Positions 47,425 to 56,915 are shown, numbered from the stretch's first letter. The stretch is DNA of 64,000 nucleotides from Rahnella variigena (GCF_003610915.1 NZ_NSDJ01000001.1:3844001-3908000), one strand, 5' to 3'. Notes: generated by a model not told the origin, from the letters alone. Made by a program: numbers and translations.

Positions 47425-49188
47425 GTGACCGCTTTTACGCTTCGCCCCTATCAGCAGGATGCCGTGGATGCCACCCTGCGTCATTTCCGCCAGCATGACG
47501 AACCGGCAGTGATCGTGTTGCCGACCGGCGCGGGGAAAAGTCTGGTGATTGCCGAGCTGGCGAGAGTAGCGCGCGGCCGCGTTCTGGTGCTCGCCCACGT
47601 CAAAGAGCTGGTGGCGCAAAACCACAGTAAATACCTTTCTTACGGTCTGGAGGCGGATATTTTCGCCGCTGGCCTGAATCTCAAGCAAAGCAGCGGCAAA
47701 GTGGTATTTGGCAGCGTGCAGTCCGTCGCGCCTAATCTGGCAGAATTCAGCGGTGAGTTTTCCCTGCTGATTGTCGATGAATGCCACCGGATTTCCGACG
47801 ATGACAACAGTCAGTATCAGCAGATCATCGGCCATCTTAAGGCACAAAATCCGCGTCTGCGCCTGCTCGGCCTGACCGCCACACCTTACCGTTTAGGCAA
47901 GGGCTGGATTTATCAGTATCACCATCAGGGCATTGTGCGTGGCGATGCCAACAGTCTGTTTCGCGACTGCATTTATGAACTGCCGCTGCGTTACATGATT
48001 AAAAACGGTTTTCTGGTGCCACCTGAGCGGCTCGATATGCCGGTGGTCAGCTACGATTTCAGCCGGTTGCAGGCCAACAGCAACGGGCTGTTCAGCGAAG
48101 CAGATCTGAATGATGAACTGCGTCAGCAAAAGCGTATCACGCCGCACATCATCAGCCAGATTATTGAATTCGCGCAGGATCGCAAAGGCGTGATGATTTT
48201 CGCCTCGACGGTGGAACACGCGGGTGAAATCTTCGGTCTGCTGCCCGAAGGCGAAGCGGCCCTGATCAGCGCACAAACGCACGCCGTCGAGCGCGACCGG
48301 CTGATCAATGCGTTTAAAGCGCAGCAGTTACGCTATCTGGTGAATGTATCGGTGCTGACTACCGGCTTCGATGCGCCGCATGTGGATCTGATCGCCATCC
48401 TGCGCCCGACCGAATCCGTCAGCCTGTATCAGCAGATTGTCGGACGCGGGCTGCGGCTGGCGCCGGGCAAAACCGACTGCCTTATCCTCGATTACGCCGG
48501 TAATCCGCACGACCTGTTTACGCCGGAAGTCGGCAGCCATAAGCCTGCGGGCGATAACAAACCGGTGCAGGTGTTCTGTCCCGCCTGCGGTTTTGCCAAT
48601 ATCTTCTGGGGGAAAACTACGGAAGACGGCACCATCATCGAGCATTTTGGCCGCCGTTGTCAGGGTGTGCTGGAGGATGACGAGGGCAATCGCGAACAAT
48701 GCGATTTCCGTTTCCGCTTTAAAAGCTGCCCGCACTGCGGCGCGGAAAACGATATCGCCGCGCGACGCTGTCATCAGTGTCAGGAAATTCTGGTTGATCC
48801 CGACGATATGCTCAAAGCTGCGCTGCGCCTGAAAGACGCACTGGTGCTGCGCTGCGGCGGCATGAACCTGGAAAACGGTCGCGACGACAAAGGCGAATGG
48901 CTGAAGATCACCTATTACGATGAGGACGGCGCGGACGTTTCCGAACGTTTTCGCCTGACAACGCCCGCCCAGCGCATGGCGTTTTTGCATAATTTTCTGC
49001 GTCCGCATCAGCGTGCGCCGGGCGTGCCACTGGAATGGAATAGCGCTGCGGATATCGTCGCGCAGCAGGTTTTACTGCGTCATCCGGATTTTGTTGTGGC
49101 ACGCATGAAAGGCCAGTTCTGGCAGGTACGCGAAAAAATGTTCGATTATGAAGGCCGGTACCGGCGTGCTAATGAGCTGCGCGGGTAA
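47425..49188 (+). CDS. radD: DEAD/DEAH-box DNA repair protein RadD
   Basis: A 587-residue superfamily 2 ATPase (formerly YejH), which in E. coli stimulates RecA strand exchange and supports double-strand-break repair. Walker A is LPTGAGKS, the DEAD-type box is DECHR, and motif VI lies within [15 protein letters not shown]-terminal zinc-binding cysteines are in CPACGF and [18 protein letters not shown]. The frame opens at 47335, but the GTG at 47425 ([18 protein letters not shown]) has AGGTGA eight bases upstream and gives the E. coli length. A strong LexA box lies at its promoter. Confidence 0.95.
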   Translation: MTAFTLRPYQQDAVDATLRHFRQHDEPAVIVLPTGAGKSLVIAELARVARGRVLVLAHVKELVAQNHSKYLSYGLEADIFAAGLNLKQSSGKVVFGSVQSVAPNLAEFSGEFSLLIVDECHRISDDDNSQYQQIIGHLKAQNPRLRLLGLTATPYRLGKGWIYQYHHQGIVRGDANSLFRDCIYELPLRYMIKNGFLVPPERLDMPVVSYDFSRLQANSNGLFSEADLNDELRQQKRITPHIISQIIEFAQDRKGVMIFASTVEHAGEIFGLLPEGEAALISAQTHAVERDRLINAFKAQQLRYLVNVSVLTTGFDAPHVDLIAILRPTESVSLYQQIVGRGLRLAPGKTDCLILDYAGNPHDLFTPEVGSHKPAGDNKPVQVFCPACGFANIFWGKTTEDGTIIEHFGRRCQGVLEDDEGNREQCDFRFRFKSCPHCGAENDIAARRCHQCQEILVDPDDMLKAALRLKDALVLRCGGMNLENGRDDKGEWLKITYYDEDGADVSERFRLTTPAQRMAFLHNFLRPHQRAPGVPLEWNSAADIVAQQVLLRHPDFVVARMKGQFWQVREKMFDYEGRYRRANELRG

Positions 49189-49338
49189 GAAAGCCGGCGA
49201 TTTGTATTGCTGCCGCTACCCTGCTCCGGTATCATACCGCCCGCTTTCGCCTTGTGTGAAAGCCGCAGTACTCAACTCGTCACTCGGTCGCAGGTGGCGG
49301 GGCACATTTTAGAAGTAGTTCTAATCGAGAAACATACA

Positions 49339-49629
49339 ATGATCACTATCAATGTAGAAGTACGTCCACAGGACGAGCAGGGCAAAGGTGCGAGCCGCCG
49401 CCTGCGTACAGCTAACAAATTCCCAGCTATCGTTTACGGTGGCTCAGCTGCTCCGGTTTCTATCAAACTGGACCATGATTCTGTTAAGAACATGGAAGTT
49501 AAAGCGGAGTTCTACTCTGAAGCTATTACTCTGGTTATCGACGGTAAAGAAACCAAAGTTAAAGTTCAGGCTGTACAGCGTCACCCGTTCAAGCCAAAAC
49601 TGGCTCACATCGACTTCGTTCGCGTTTAA
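49339..49629 (+). CDS. rplY: 50S ribosomal protein L25
   Basis: A 96-residue short-form L25 (no CTC tail), which binds 5S rRNA. The start is [20 protein letters not shown]; conserved FPAIVYGG and [15 protein letters not shown] follow. I chose the ATG at 49339, because the open frame starting at 49207 has no family support. It is preceded by about 150 bp of non-coding leader and followed by a textbook terminator. Confidence 0.97.
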   Translation: MITINVEVRPQDEQGKGASRRLRTANKFPAIVYGGSAAPVSIKLDHDSVKNMEVKAEFYSEAITLVIDGKETKVKVQAVQRHPFKPKLAHIDFVRV

Positions 49630-49677
49630 TCGCTGACTGAGTTGCTGCGCATCGGGACGCCGTGCGAGAACAAATAA

Positions 49678-49704
49678 AAAACACCGCCCAGGCGGTGTTT
49701 TTTA
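49678..49704 (+). terminator. Terminator of rplY
   Basis: AACACCGCC and GGCGGTGTT form a 9-bp stem with a two-base gap at the apex, an A-run before and TTTTTTATT after. Confidence 0.92.
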
Positions 49705-49723
49705 TTGGGCGCTATTCTGATTT

Positions 49724-49854
49724 GCTCCTCCCCCTGCGAAGGGGGAGGCTGGGTGGGGGTTTTAAGGGCTAAGACCCTTTTCTAAAGCACACTTCAACAT
49801 CTTGATTTTGCTTTAATACCCCACCCCAACCCTCCCCTTCGCAGGGGAGGGAGC
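49724..49854. repeat. Composite inverted dispersed repeat, copy 5
   Basis: A 131-bp copy with the type B arm on the left and the inverted type A arm on the right. The spacer from the A side reads AAGCAAAATCAAGATGTTGAAGTGTGC in two blocks, related to copies 3 and 4. It lies between convergent rplY (after its terminator) and yejK, ending two bases before the yejK stop codon. Confidence 0.88.
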
Positions 49855-49856
49855 GA

Positions 49857-50861
49857 TTATTTATTGCCCGCTTTACGCTGTAACTGATCCCGCAGATTCG
49901 GCGGTGTGCCTTTGATGGTCAGGGTATCGGTCGCCGGATCCCAGAAAATGCGTTCGCCCATCAGCATGGCATCGAAGTTGATGCTCAGCCCGCCGCCGCT
50001 GCCGGCGAATTTGGTCAGCTGACGCAAGGTGCTGCGATCCGCCGGGAAGGTTTCTTCCAGCTGATATCCCTGTTCCTGGGTAAATTCTTTGAATTTCTTA
50101 TCATTCCACGGCGGCAGCTCTTCGGACAAATCATCCAGAGCGATTTCTTCGCCCGCCTGCAACTGCTCGTTACAGTAGGTATAAACCTGCTGACGGTAAT
50201 TCTGACGCTCGTTCTTATCGAGCTGCGCTTCGGTACAGAAATCATCAACCGCCTGCAACAGACCACGGTTCTGTGCTTTGGTATCCAGACCTTCAGACGC
50301 GCCCAGAAAATCCATAAAGAAGTCAGAGACTTTGCGCCCTACCCGGCCTTTGAGGAAAGTCAGGTAACGGGTAGATTCCGGATTGGTTTCCCATTCGGTC
50401 AGGTCAATACGCGCTACGATATCGGCATGATTGATATCGAGGTAATGAATGCTGCTGACATCCAGTTGCTCGTTGACGCGCATACTGCTGCGGCTGTTAA
50501 GCACCGCCACCAGTAAATATTCCACCGCCAGGAAGCGGTAATGACAAAACAGCACCACGCCGCCTTCGGCAAACGGATACTTCGCCAGCTCATCACGCAG
50601 ACGGCCGGTCGCAGCGCGGCTGAATGACAGAAAATCATCGTCCCCTTTGCGGCAACTGCGCAACGCCACAGCCAGTTCGCTGTCTTCATTGAACAGACCG
50701 TAAGCTTTGCTTTTGGCGCTGTAGACGCGGTGCAGCTCGGCCATCATTTCATCAACGGCCGCATTCGGCGTCAGAAGCGTATCGCGCAGCACAACATCCA
50801 GCGTTTGCTCGTCACGTTTGTTCAACTGGTGCAGAGCAATCTGCTCAATATCCAGACTCAT
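49857..50861 (-). CDS. yejK: Nucleoid-associated protein YejK (NdpA)
   Basis: A 334-residue homologue of E. coli YejK, a DNA-binding nucleoid protein reported to contact topoisomerase IV and gyrase. Family stretches are [19 protein letters not shown] at the N-terminus, ILFCHYR-type [20 protein letters not shown], and [32 protein letters not shown] near the C-terminus. The start is the ATG at 50861 with AGGAG upstream, not the longer frame to 50924. It is divergent from yejL, with an ERIC element between them. Confidence 0.93.
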   Translation of the reverse strand: MSLDIEQIALHQLNKRDEQTLDVVLRDTLLTPNAAVDEMMAELHRVYSAKSKAYGLFNEDSELAVALRSCRKGDDDFLSFSRAATGRLRDELAKYPFAEGGVVLFCHYRFLAVEYLLVAVLNSRSSMRVNEQLDVSSIHYLDINHADIVARIDLTEWETNPESTRYLTFLKGRVGRKVSDFFMDFLGASEGLDTKAQNRGLLQAVDDFCTEAQLDKNERQNYRQQVYTYCNEQLQAGEEIALDDLSEELPPWNDKKFKEFTQEQGYQLEETFPADRSTLRQLTKFAGSGGGLSINFDAMLMGERIFWDPATDTLTIKGTPPNLRDQLQRKAGNK

Positions 50862-50995
50862 GGGGACTTTCTCCTGTGTGAATTGCAGCCGTGTAAGAAG
50901 GGTTTGCCTGCGGGGCGTATTCAAACACCGAAGCTCTAAAGCCGCAACCGCTCATACCTTAGAAATGGGGATTTAATGAGATAAAAACCCCAAAA

Positions 50996-51114
50996 TAATT
51001 CGTGTTTCAGGAAGGCGGCAAACGAAGAAATCCTGATGAGCTTACTCCGGTAAGTGATTCGGGTGACTGCGCGCAGCCAACGCATCTGTAACCCGAAGTA
51101 TGAAGGGGTTATAA
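50996..51114. repeat. ERIC element between yejK and yejL
   Basis: ERIC blocks are visible but more diverged than in the copy at 43.5 kb: AATTCGTGTTTCAGGAAGGC, then GGCAAACGAAGAAATCC, GAGCTTACTCCGGTAAGTGA and GCAGCCAACGCATCTGTAAC, followed by CCGAAGTATGAAGGG. It lies in the shared upstream region of two divergent genes. Confidence 0.87.
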
Positions 51115-51183
51115 AAATGCGGAAAGTAGGTCTGTGATCGGCTAAGATATTGGACTTTGTCAGATCAAGAAGCACAATACTCT

Positions 51184-51411
51184 ATGGCACAATCATCCCG
51201 TTACAGTGACGAACACGTTGAACAGATCCTTTCCGAGCTGGCGACTGTTCTCGAAAAGCACCGCGCCCCGACAGACCTTTCTTTGATGGTTCTGGGCAAT
51301 ATGGTGACTAACCTTATTAATACCAGCGTCGCTCCTGCACAACGCAAAGCCTTGTCCCAGTCTTTTGCTAAAGCGTTGCAAGCGTCGATAAGAGAAGATA
51401 AAGCCCATTAA
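51184..51411 (+). CDS. yejL: YejL family protein (UPF0352)
   Basis: A 75-residue protein almost identical in core to E. coli YejL ([21 protein letters not shown], then [17 protein letters not shown]). It is a small helical protein of unknown function. I chose the ATG at 51184 ([16 protein letters not shown]) to match the family length; the SD is weak. It lies 24 bp upstream of yejM and is likely co-transcribed, as in E. coli. Confidence 0.93.
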   Translation: MAQSSRYSDEHVEQILSELATVLEKHRAPTDLSLMVLGNMVTNLINTSVAPAQRKALSQSFAKALQASIREDKAH

Positions 51412-51435
51412 TTCACAAACTGCCCAATACCTCTC

Positions 51436-53217
51436 ATGGTGACAAATCGTCAGCGCTATCGCGAAAAAGTATCCCAGATGATCAGCTGGGGGCACTGGTT
51501 CGCCCTGTTTAATATCCTGCTCATTCTCGGGCTCGGCAGCCGCTACCTGTTTGTTTCAGACTGGCCTTCTTCTTTGCAAGGGCGTATTTACGCGCTGGTT
51601 AGCTGGCTTGGGCATTTCAGCTTTATCGGATTCTCTGCTTATTTGCTGATTATCTTCCCGCTGACCTTTGTGGTGATGTCGCAACGGCTGCTGCGGTTCT
51701 TGTCTGCCATTCTGGCGACCGCCGGACTGACGCTGCTGCTGGTTGATACCGAGGTCTTTACCCGTTTCCATCTGCATATCAATCCGGTGGTGTGGGAACT
51801 GGTGGTTAACCCCGGACAAGGCGAAATGGCGCGAGACTGGCAGCTGATGTTTATTGCTGTGCCGGTCATTTTCCTGCTCGAAATGCTGTTTGGCACCTGG
51901 GCATGGCAGAAACTGCGCAGCCTGAACCGCCGTAATTTCGCCAAGCCGATTGTGGTGCTTTTCATTGCCAGTTTCTTTGCGTCGCATCTGATGTATATCT
52001 GGGCGGATGCCAATTTCTATCGTCCGATCACCATGCAGCGCGCGAATCTTCCGCTCTCTTATCCGATGACGGCACGTAAATTCCTTGAGAAACACGGCCT
52101 GCTGAATGCCGAGGAATACCAGAAACGGCTGATCGAACAAGGGAATCCTGAAGCGCTGGCAGTGGAATATCCGCTGAACTCCATCAGCTTTGCGAAAACC
52201 GGTTCGAAGTATAATTTGCTGATGATTGTGGTGGATGGTGTTCATACCGCCACGCTGGATAAAGATATGCCAGCGCTGAGTGATTTCGCCAATCATAACA
52301 TCCGTTTTGACCAGCATTTCAGCTCCGGCAACCGTAATGATACCGGCCAGTTCGGCCTGTTCTACGGGATTTCTCCAAGCTATATGCAGGGCATTCTGGC
52401 GGCTCGCAAACCTTCTGCACTGGTGACGTCGCTGGAGCAACAGGGTTATGAATTTGGTCTGTTTGCCTCCGACGGCTTTAACAGCCCGTTGTACCGTCAG
52501 GCCTTGCTGACCGATTTCACCTTGCCGCCGCCGGTTAAACAGTCCGATGGGCAAACCGTGAGTCAGTGGCAGCAGTGGCTGAACGTGCGGGGTAATGGCC
52601 CGTGGTTCTCTTACGTCAATCTGAACGGCATCAGCGCGGCGTTACGTCAGGACAGTGAAAGTGTACCGACAGGTAACACTTTCATTCACCGCTATCAGGC
52701 CGGTGCTCTGAGCGTTGATGACCAGATCAAGTCCATCCTGCAATCGCTGAAAGACCGCGGTGAGCTGGATAAAACCGTTGTGGTGATCACGGCGTCTCAC
52801 GGTATTGAATTCAACGAGAACGGCACCTGGGGTTCAGGCAATGCCATGAACCGCCGCCAGTTGCAGGTTCCGCTGATCATTCACTGGCCGGGCACACCTG
52901 CGCAAAGCATCAATAAACTGACTGACCATGCGGATGTGATGACGACGCTGATGCAGCGTCTGTTACACGTCACGACGTCACCGGCGGATTATTCTCAGGG
53001 TGAAGATTTGTTTGCTGCCAAGCGTCGCCATAACTGGGTAACCACCAGCGATGACGGAACGCTTATCATCACGACACCCGATCAGACGCTGGAACTGGAA
53101 AGCAACGGCGATTACCGCGCCTTTGATACCGACGGCAAACGGATTAAAGATCAGAAACCGGAGCTGGGTTTACTGCTTCAGGTGCTGACCGACGAGAAAC
53201 GGTTCCTCGCGAACTGA
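51436..53217 (+). CDS. yejM: LPS-homeostasis membrane protein YejM (PbgA/LapC)
   Basis: A 593-residue inner-membrane protein. Five N-terminal spans lie within about residues 1-190, followed by a linker and a periplasmic alkaline-phosphatase/sulfatase-like domain (YNLLMIVVDGVHTATLD, then VVVITASHGIEFNENGTWG). In E. coli it senses periplasmic LPS and restrains LapB, stabilising LpxC. It shows no complete sulfatase metal site, consistent with a non-enzymatic role. A terminator follows. The proL tRNA that follows yejM in E. coli is absent. Confidence 0.95.
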   Translation: MVTNRQRYREKVSQMISWGHWFALFNILLILGLGSRYLFVSDWPSSLQGRIYALVSWLGHFSFIGFSAYLLIIFPLTFVVMSQRLLRFLSAILATAGLTLLLVDTEVFTRFHLHINPVVWELVVNPGQGEMARDWQLMFIAVPVIFLLEMLFGTWAWQKLRSLNRRNFAKPIVVLFIASFFASHLMYIWADANFYRPITMQRANLPLSYPMTARKFLEKHGLLNAEEYQKRLIEQGNPEALAVEYPLNSISFAKTGSKYNLLMIVVDGVHTATLDKDMPALSDFANHNIRFDQHFSSGNRNDTGQFGLFYGISPSYMQGILAARKPSALVTSLEQQGYEFGLFASDGFNSPLYRQALLTDFTLPPPVKQSDGQTVSQWQQWLNVRGNGPWFSYVNLNGISAALRQDSESVPTGNTFIHRYQAGALSVDDQIKSILQSLKDRGELDKTVVVITASHGIEFNENGTWGSGNAMNRRQLQVPLIIHWPGTPAQSINKLTDHADVMTTLMQRLLHVTTSPADYSQGEDLFAAKRRHNWVTTSDDGTLIITTPDQTLELESNGDYRAFDTDGKRIKDQKPELGLLLQVLTDEKRFLAN

Positions 53218-53245
53218 TTTCCCTGCCATAAATGTAATATGAAGA

Positions 53246-53275
53246 AAGGCCTTCACCACGGTGAAGGCCTTTTGT
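53246..53275. terminator. Bidirectional terminator between yejM and scsD
   Basis: AAGGCCTTCACC and GGTGAAGGCCTT form a 12-bp perfect stem with a two-base gap at the apex. TTTTGTTTT follows on the plus strand. It serves yejM and possibly the convergent scs operon. Confidence 0.85.
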
Positions 53276-53292
53276 TTTCTGAAAGCAGCCAA

Positions 53293-53799
53293 TCAGGCGC
53301 GGATTTTCGCCCACCACATCCGCGCTTTCATCCCCCGGTAAGAGGTCCAGCCCGTTGTCGTGGCGATAACCTGCCCTTTATCAATAATGACAAACGTCGG
53401 GGTGACGCCGATATCCCATTGCGCCGACAAATCGCCGCGTGAATCGTTAACCACCGGCATCTGAATGCCCTTTCCTTGCAGATAACGCGCCAGCGCCGCG
53501 TTGTCGCCCGAACGCAACGCCACGGTCAGGACGTTCTCTCCTTCTTCTGCCAGCCGGGAAACTGAAGGTGTGGTCATTTTACAGACGCCGCACCACGTTG
53601 CCCAAAAGTAGACCAGCAGCGGGCGCTGCTGGCTTTGCTCGTCGAGCGTCAGGGACTGATTGCTGAGGGTCTGCAACGGCTGACTGCCGAAACTGGCGGG
53701 AGCCTGCGGTGCACGCAGAAAATCCATTCCCAGCATCACCACCATAATCAGCACAACGAGAATTGCGCCTTCGCGCGCCCAGCGTTTAAGTCTGGTCAT
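53293..53799 (-). CDS. scsD: Membrane-anchored thioredoxin-like protein ScsD
   Basis: A 168-residue thioredoxin-fold protein of the TlpA/ResA type. One N-terminal membrane anchor (about residues 10-27) leads to a periplasmic domain with active site WATWCGVC (C70, C73) and a cis-proline segment, VTPTFVI. It matches Salmonella ScsD of the suppressor of copper sensitivity locus. Its start lies inside scsC (14-bp overlap), so the two are co-translated. It probably exchanges electrons with ScsB. Confidence 0.9.
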   Translation of the reverse strand: MTRLKRWAREGAILVVLIMVVMLGMDFLRAPQAPASFGSQPLQTLSNQSLTLDEQSQQRPLLVYFWATWCGVCKMTTPSVSRLAEEGENVLTVALRSGDNAALARYLQGKGIQMPVVNDSRGDLSAQWDIGVTPTFVIIDKGQVIATTTGWTSYRGMKARMWWAKIRA

Positions 53800-54370
53800 G
53801 TTTTGCCTTCGCCAGTTGTTCCTTCACGACTTTCTGCAAATCCTCATAAGAGATAGCGCCGGCGATCAGCTGATCGCCAATAATGGTCGCTGGCGTCCCC
53901 TGAATCCCCAACACTTCGGCAATTTCCACATTGGTTTTCAGTTCAAGATAGCTGGCTGGCGTCACGCGTATAGGTTCCAGCCCGGCATATTTCACGGCCT
54001 CAAGCGCGCTGGCCTCATCGTGTTGCCCTTTTTTAGACATCAGCCGCTGATGCACGAGCAGAAACTTTTCCGGATGTTGTTCCCACACGGTCATCGCCGC
54101 GCGACCGGCAATAATGGAGCTCGCACCGCGGAAAGGCAGCAGTTTAATCACCACTTTTATATCAGGATTTTCTTCCGCGACCTTTTCCAGCATCGGGTCA
54201 AACTGCTTACAATAAGGACAGTTGTAGTCAGTAAAAGACACAATCGTCAGCCGGGGATTTTTCGCGCCAAACCACGGTGAGGCCGGATTATTCAACAGGG
54301 TATCTTCCGGCGTCATCGCCAGAACAGCCGGTGAAATAACCATCATCATAATCAGTATTAACGTTTTCAT
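53786..54370 (-). CDS. scsC: DsbA/DsbC-like periplasmic thiol oxidoreductase ScsC
   Basis: A 194-residue secreted protein with a signal peptide of about 18 residues ending VLA. The thioredoxin fold has an inserted helical domain, active site YNCPYC (C51, C54) and cis-Pro segment GTPATII. It matches ScsC, a disulfide isomerase/reductase that binds copper and protects proteins under copper or oxidative stress. It is kept reduced by ScsB. Its ATG overlaps the scsB stop by one base. Confidence 0.9.
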   Translation of the reverse strand: MKTLILIMMMVISPAVLAMTPEDTLLNNPASPWFGAKNPRLTIVSFTDYNCPYCKQFDPMLEKVAEENPDIKVVIKLLPFRGASSIIAGRAAMTVWEQHPEKFLLVHQRLMSKKGQHDEASALEAVKYAGLEPIRVTPASYLELKTNVEIAEVLGIQGTPATIIGDQLIAGAISYEDLQKVVKEQLAKAKHDQT

Positions 54371-56415
54371 TATCGGGCTCCACGGGCATCTTCCAGCCCC
54401 TGTAATACGGCATCACGGGTAAGCAACGGCGATAAAATTTCACCGGCAGGATTATGCGGACCATAAATTTGATTAAACGGCACGGCGACGCTGCCGCGTT
54501 TTTGCAGGAATTCATTGATCGGTTTTGACGGCAACGTCCAGTCACCGCGCAGTGCAACGACGTCGTTTTCCGTCAGGGCTTTCTGCACGTCTTCACTCAT
54601 CAGTACGTTGTATTTGTTAGCTTTACAGGTCACACACCAGTCGGCGGTAACATCCACAAAGACCACTTTTTTAGCCGCCAGCGCACTCTGAATCGCCTCT
54701 TCGGACAGCGGTTGCCAGGCAATATCATCGCGCAGCTGTTTGCCGCCAGCGCCTGAAAACTGCGTGACAATCACCATCGCGGCGCCTGCCAGAAGTGCGC
54801 CCGCAACAGCAGTTAACGCACAATTGCGCAGGCCATAGCGTCGCAGGGATAAAGCAAACAGCATCACCAGCAATACGCCCGCCAGCACGGCGACAAACAG
54901 CGCAGAGAAATGGTTTTGCATCAGGCTCAGCAACCAGAGACAGGCCGACAGCATCAGCGCGCCGAGGAAAAGTCGCAGCCGTAACATCCAGTGACCGGGA
55001 CGCGGCAGGCACATCGCCAGTCCCGGCCACAGCGCAATCATCAGCCACGGCAGACTCATGCCGATGCCCAGCATCAGGAACAGTCCCCACAGCACCGGCA
55101 GCGGTGCGGCCAGTGCAAACGCCACCGCGGTGCCGAGAAACGGTGCCGAACAGGGCGTCGCCAGCAGCGTGGCAAACGCACCTTCAGCGAAGTGTCCGCT
55201 GAGACCAGAACGCTCATGCGTCGCCAGACGTGTCGTCATCTTTGACGGCAGATTGATTTCAAATAATCCCAGCAGATTGGCGGTAAACACCGCCGTGACC
55301 AGCACCATCAGACCAATAAACCACGGATTCTGAAACTGAATGCCCCAGCCCAGCGTCTGATTTGTGTAACGGAGCAGCGTCATCAGCAAGGCCAGCGCCA
55401 GAAACGAGGTGATGATCCCGCCTGACGACGCCAGAAATTGCACGCGAATGCTTTTGCGGTTGCGCTGTTCCACCTGCAAAATACTGCCCAGTTTCATGCC
55501 CAGAACCGGCAGAACACAAGGCATAAGATTGAGGATGAAGCCCCCGGCCAGCGCCATCAGTGCCACCTGCCAGAGAGCGATACTGCCGGGCGCGTCGGCG
55601 GGTAGCGCGCTCACGTCCAGGCTAATCTGCTGCGCCAGACCGTTATCAGACAACACAATACTCAGCGTTTTTCCGCTGATATCCTGTGCTTTATCGCCCC
55701 ACTCGTCCGTCACCGGCAGCGTGAAAAGCGCCCGTTGCCCGTCCACTCTCACCACCGGTTTGCCCAGTGAACTGCCTTCCAGCGTATCGGTAAAGACCTG
55801 CGGATTTTGCCAGCCTTGCTCGCGGTGAGCGGCAATGTGCAATACGCCCGCACGATAGCCCGCTGTCACATTGTCCGCCAGACCTTCAGGAATCGGTACC
55901 TTGCCCATCGCTGCGGCGAACTGGCGCGCAAAATCTGCGTTGCCTCCGGCAGAACTGAGATCCAGACTAAAAGGATAGTCGGTGAGAATGCACACGTTGC
56001 TGCACACCGGCAGCGTCAGCGTTCCGGCGATTATGGCAGGCGCGCTGCCGCTGAGGGTGACAGGTAGCGTGACGTCATCGTGATAGCCCTGAGTTGTCAT
56101 GCCCGCCACATCAAACCGTGCAGGCGTCGGCCAGAACCATTTAACCTGTTGCGCAGTGACCGGCTTTTGCCACTCTACCGACGGCGCAATACCGCCCTCG
56201 CCCGGCGAACGCCAGTAGGTTTTCCAGCCCTTTTCGAGGCTGACAGAAAGCAGCAGACGGGTTTCCTGCTCAGAAGAATCGGCGGACTGTGCCTGCAGGC
56301 GTACTTTTGCATGTGTATTTTGCGGGCTTTGCAGCCAGCCGGTATCAGCAGCATATCCGGTATGCAGCCAGAGCATCAGCAGGCAGCCAGCGGCCGCCCT
56401 GAATAAACTTCGCAT
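54370..56415 (-). CDS. scsB: DsbD-like thiol:disulfide interchange protein ScsB
   Basis: A 681-residue inner-membrane electron carrier. It has a signal peptide, an N-terminal periplasmic domain with two immunoglobulin-like parts, a central eight-span DsbD-type membrane domain whose paired cysteines lie in LNLMPCVLP and LLATPCSAP, and a C-terminal thioredoxin domain with DWCVTCK (C594, C597). It moves electrons from cytoplasmic thioredoxin to ScsC and ScsD. I chose the ATG at 56415 (GGAG upstream); the frame to 56550 is longer but overlaps scsA. Confidence 0.92.
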   Translation of the reverse strand: MRSLFRAAAGCLLMLWLHTGYAADTGWLQSPQNTHAKVRLQAQSADSSEQETRLLLSVSLEKGWKTYWRSPGEGGIAPSVEWQKPVTAQQVKWFWPTPARFDVAGMTTQGYHDDVTLPVTLSGSAPAIIAGTLTLPVCSNVCILTDYPFSLDLSSAGGNADFARQFAAAMGKVPIPEGLADNVTAGYRAGVLHIAAHREQGWQNPQVFTDTLEGSSLGKPVVRVDGQRALFTLPVTDEWGDKAQDISGKTLSIVLSDNGLAQQISLDVSALPADAPGSIALWQVALMALAGGFILNLMPCVLPVLGMKLGSILQVEQRNRKSIRVQFLASSGGIITSFLALALLMTLLRYTNQTLGWGIQFQNPWFIGLMVLVTAVFTANLLGLFEINLPSKMTTRLATHERSGLSGHFAEGAFATLLATPCSAPFLGTAVAFALAAPLPVLWGLFLMLGIGMSLPWLMIALWPGLAMCLPRPGHWMLRLRLFLGALMLSACLWLLSLMQNHFSALFVAVLAGVLLVMLFALSLRRYGLRNCALTAVAGALLAGAAMVIVTQFSGAGGKQLRDDIAWQPLSEEAIQSALAAKKVVFVDVTADWCVTCKANKYNVLMSEDVQKALTENDVVALRGDWTLPSKPINEFLQKRGSVAVPFNQIYGPHNPAGEILSPLLTRDAVLQGLEDARGAR

Positions 56416-56482
56416 AGATTTTCTCCAAAAATAAAATGTCACATCCTGATGAATAACAGGGGTGTTTTTATTCCCGGAGTTT

Positions 56483-56848
56483 TTATTCCCGAAATACACA
56501 GAGCCGCAAATGCACCCGCAGGCGCGGCACAGGGACGGCTTCCGGCACAAGCAGGCGGATCGCCGCCATATTGCCGCGCGACAAAAATGCCAGCAGCAGG
56601 ATCAGCGCCAGAAACGCAAATTCTAAAAGGAGAGGAGGAACAGAAAGCAGCGATTTACTGCTGAGCTCACAGGGAGCCGGGATTTTGTCGATTTCGGAAA
56701 TAGTGGATGACGCCTGAGCCGTCGTCGTTTCCTGATGCAGGATCGCGGACAACGCATTCAGCCCGGCAATACGCTGTGTCATACACGTCAGTATGACCAG
56801 ACAGGCCAGGCAAAAAAATATCAGAGCTGAACGCCGTTGTTTATCCAC
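56483..56848 (-). CDS. scsA: Copper-sensitivity membrane protein ScsA
   Basis: A 121-residue small inner-membrane protein with two predicted spans (about residues 9-27 and 72-92), a periplasmic loop with one cysteine (PCELSSK), and the typical tail RVHLRLCVFRE ending at the stop. Length and tail fit Salmonella ScsA. I chose the GTG at 56848 with GAGGG just upstream. It is separated from scsB by 67 bp, so it may have partly independent expression. A CpxR-type box lies upstream. Confidence 0.8.
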   Translation of the reverse strand: MDKQRRSALIFFCLACLVILTCMTQRIAGLNALSAILHQETTTAQASSTISEIDKIPAPCELSSKSLLSVPPLLLEFAFLALILLLAFLSRGNMAAIRLLVPEAVPVPRLRVHLRLCVFRE

Positions 56849-56915
56849 ATTTCCCTCACAGACTGGCCGCCATTCTAACGGCCGTCCAAACATTCACAAG
56901 ATGTATGAATCATGA

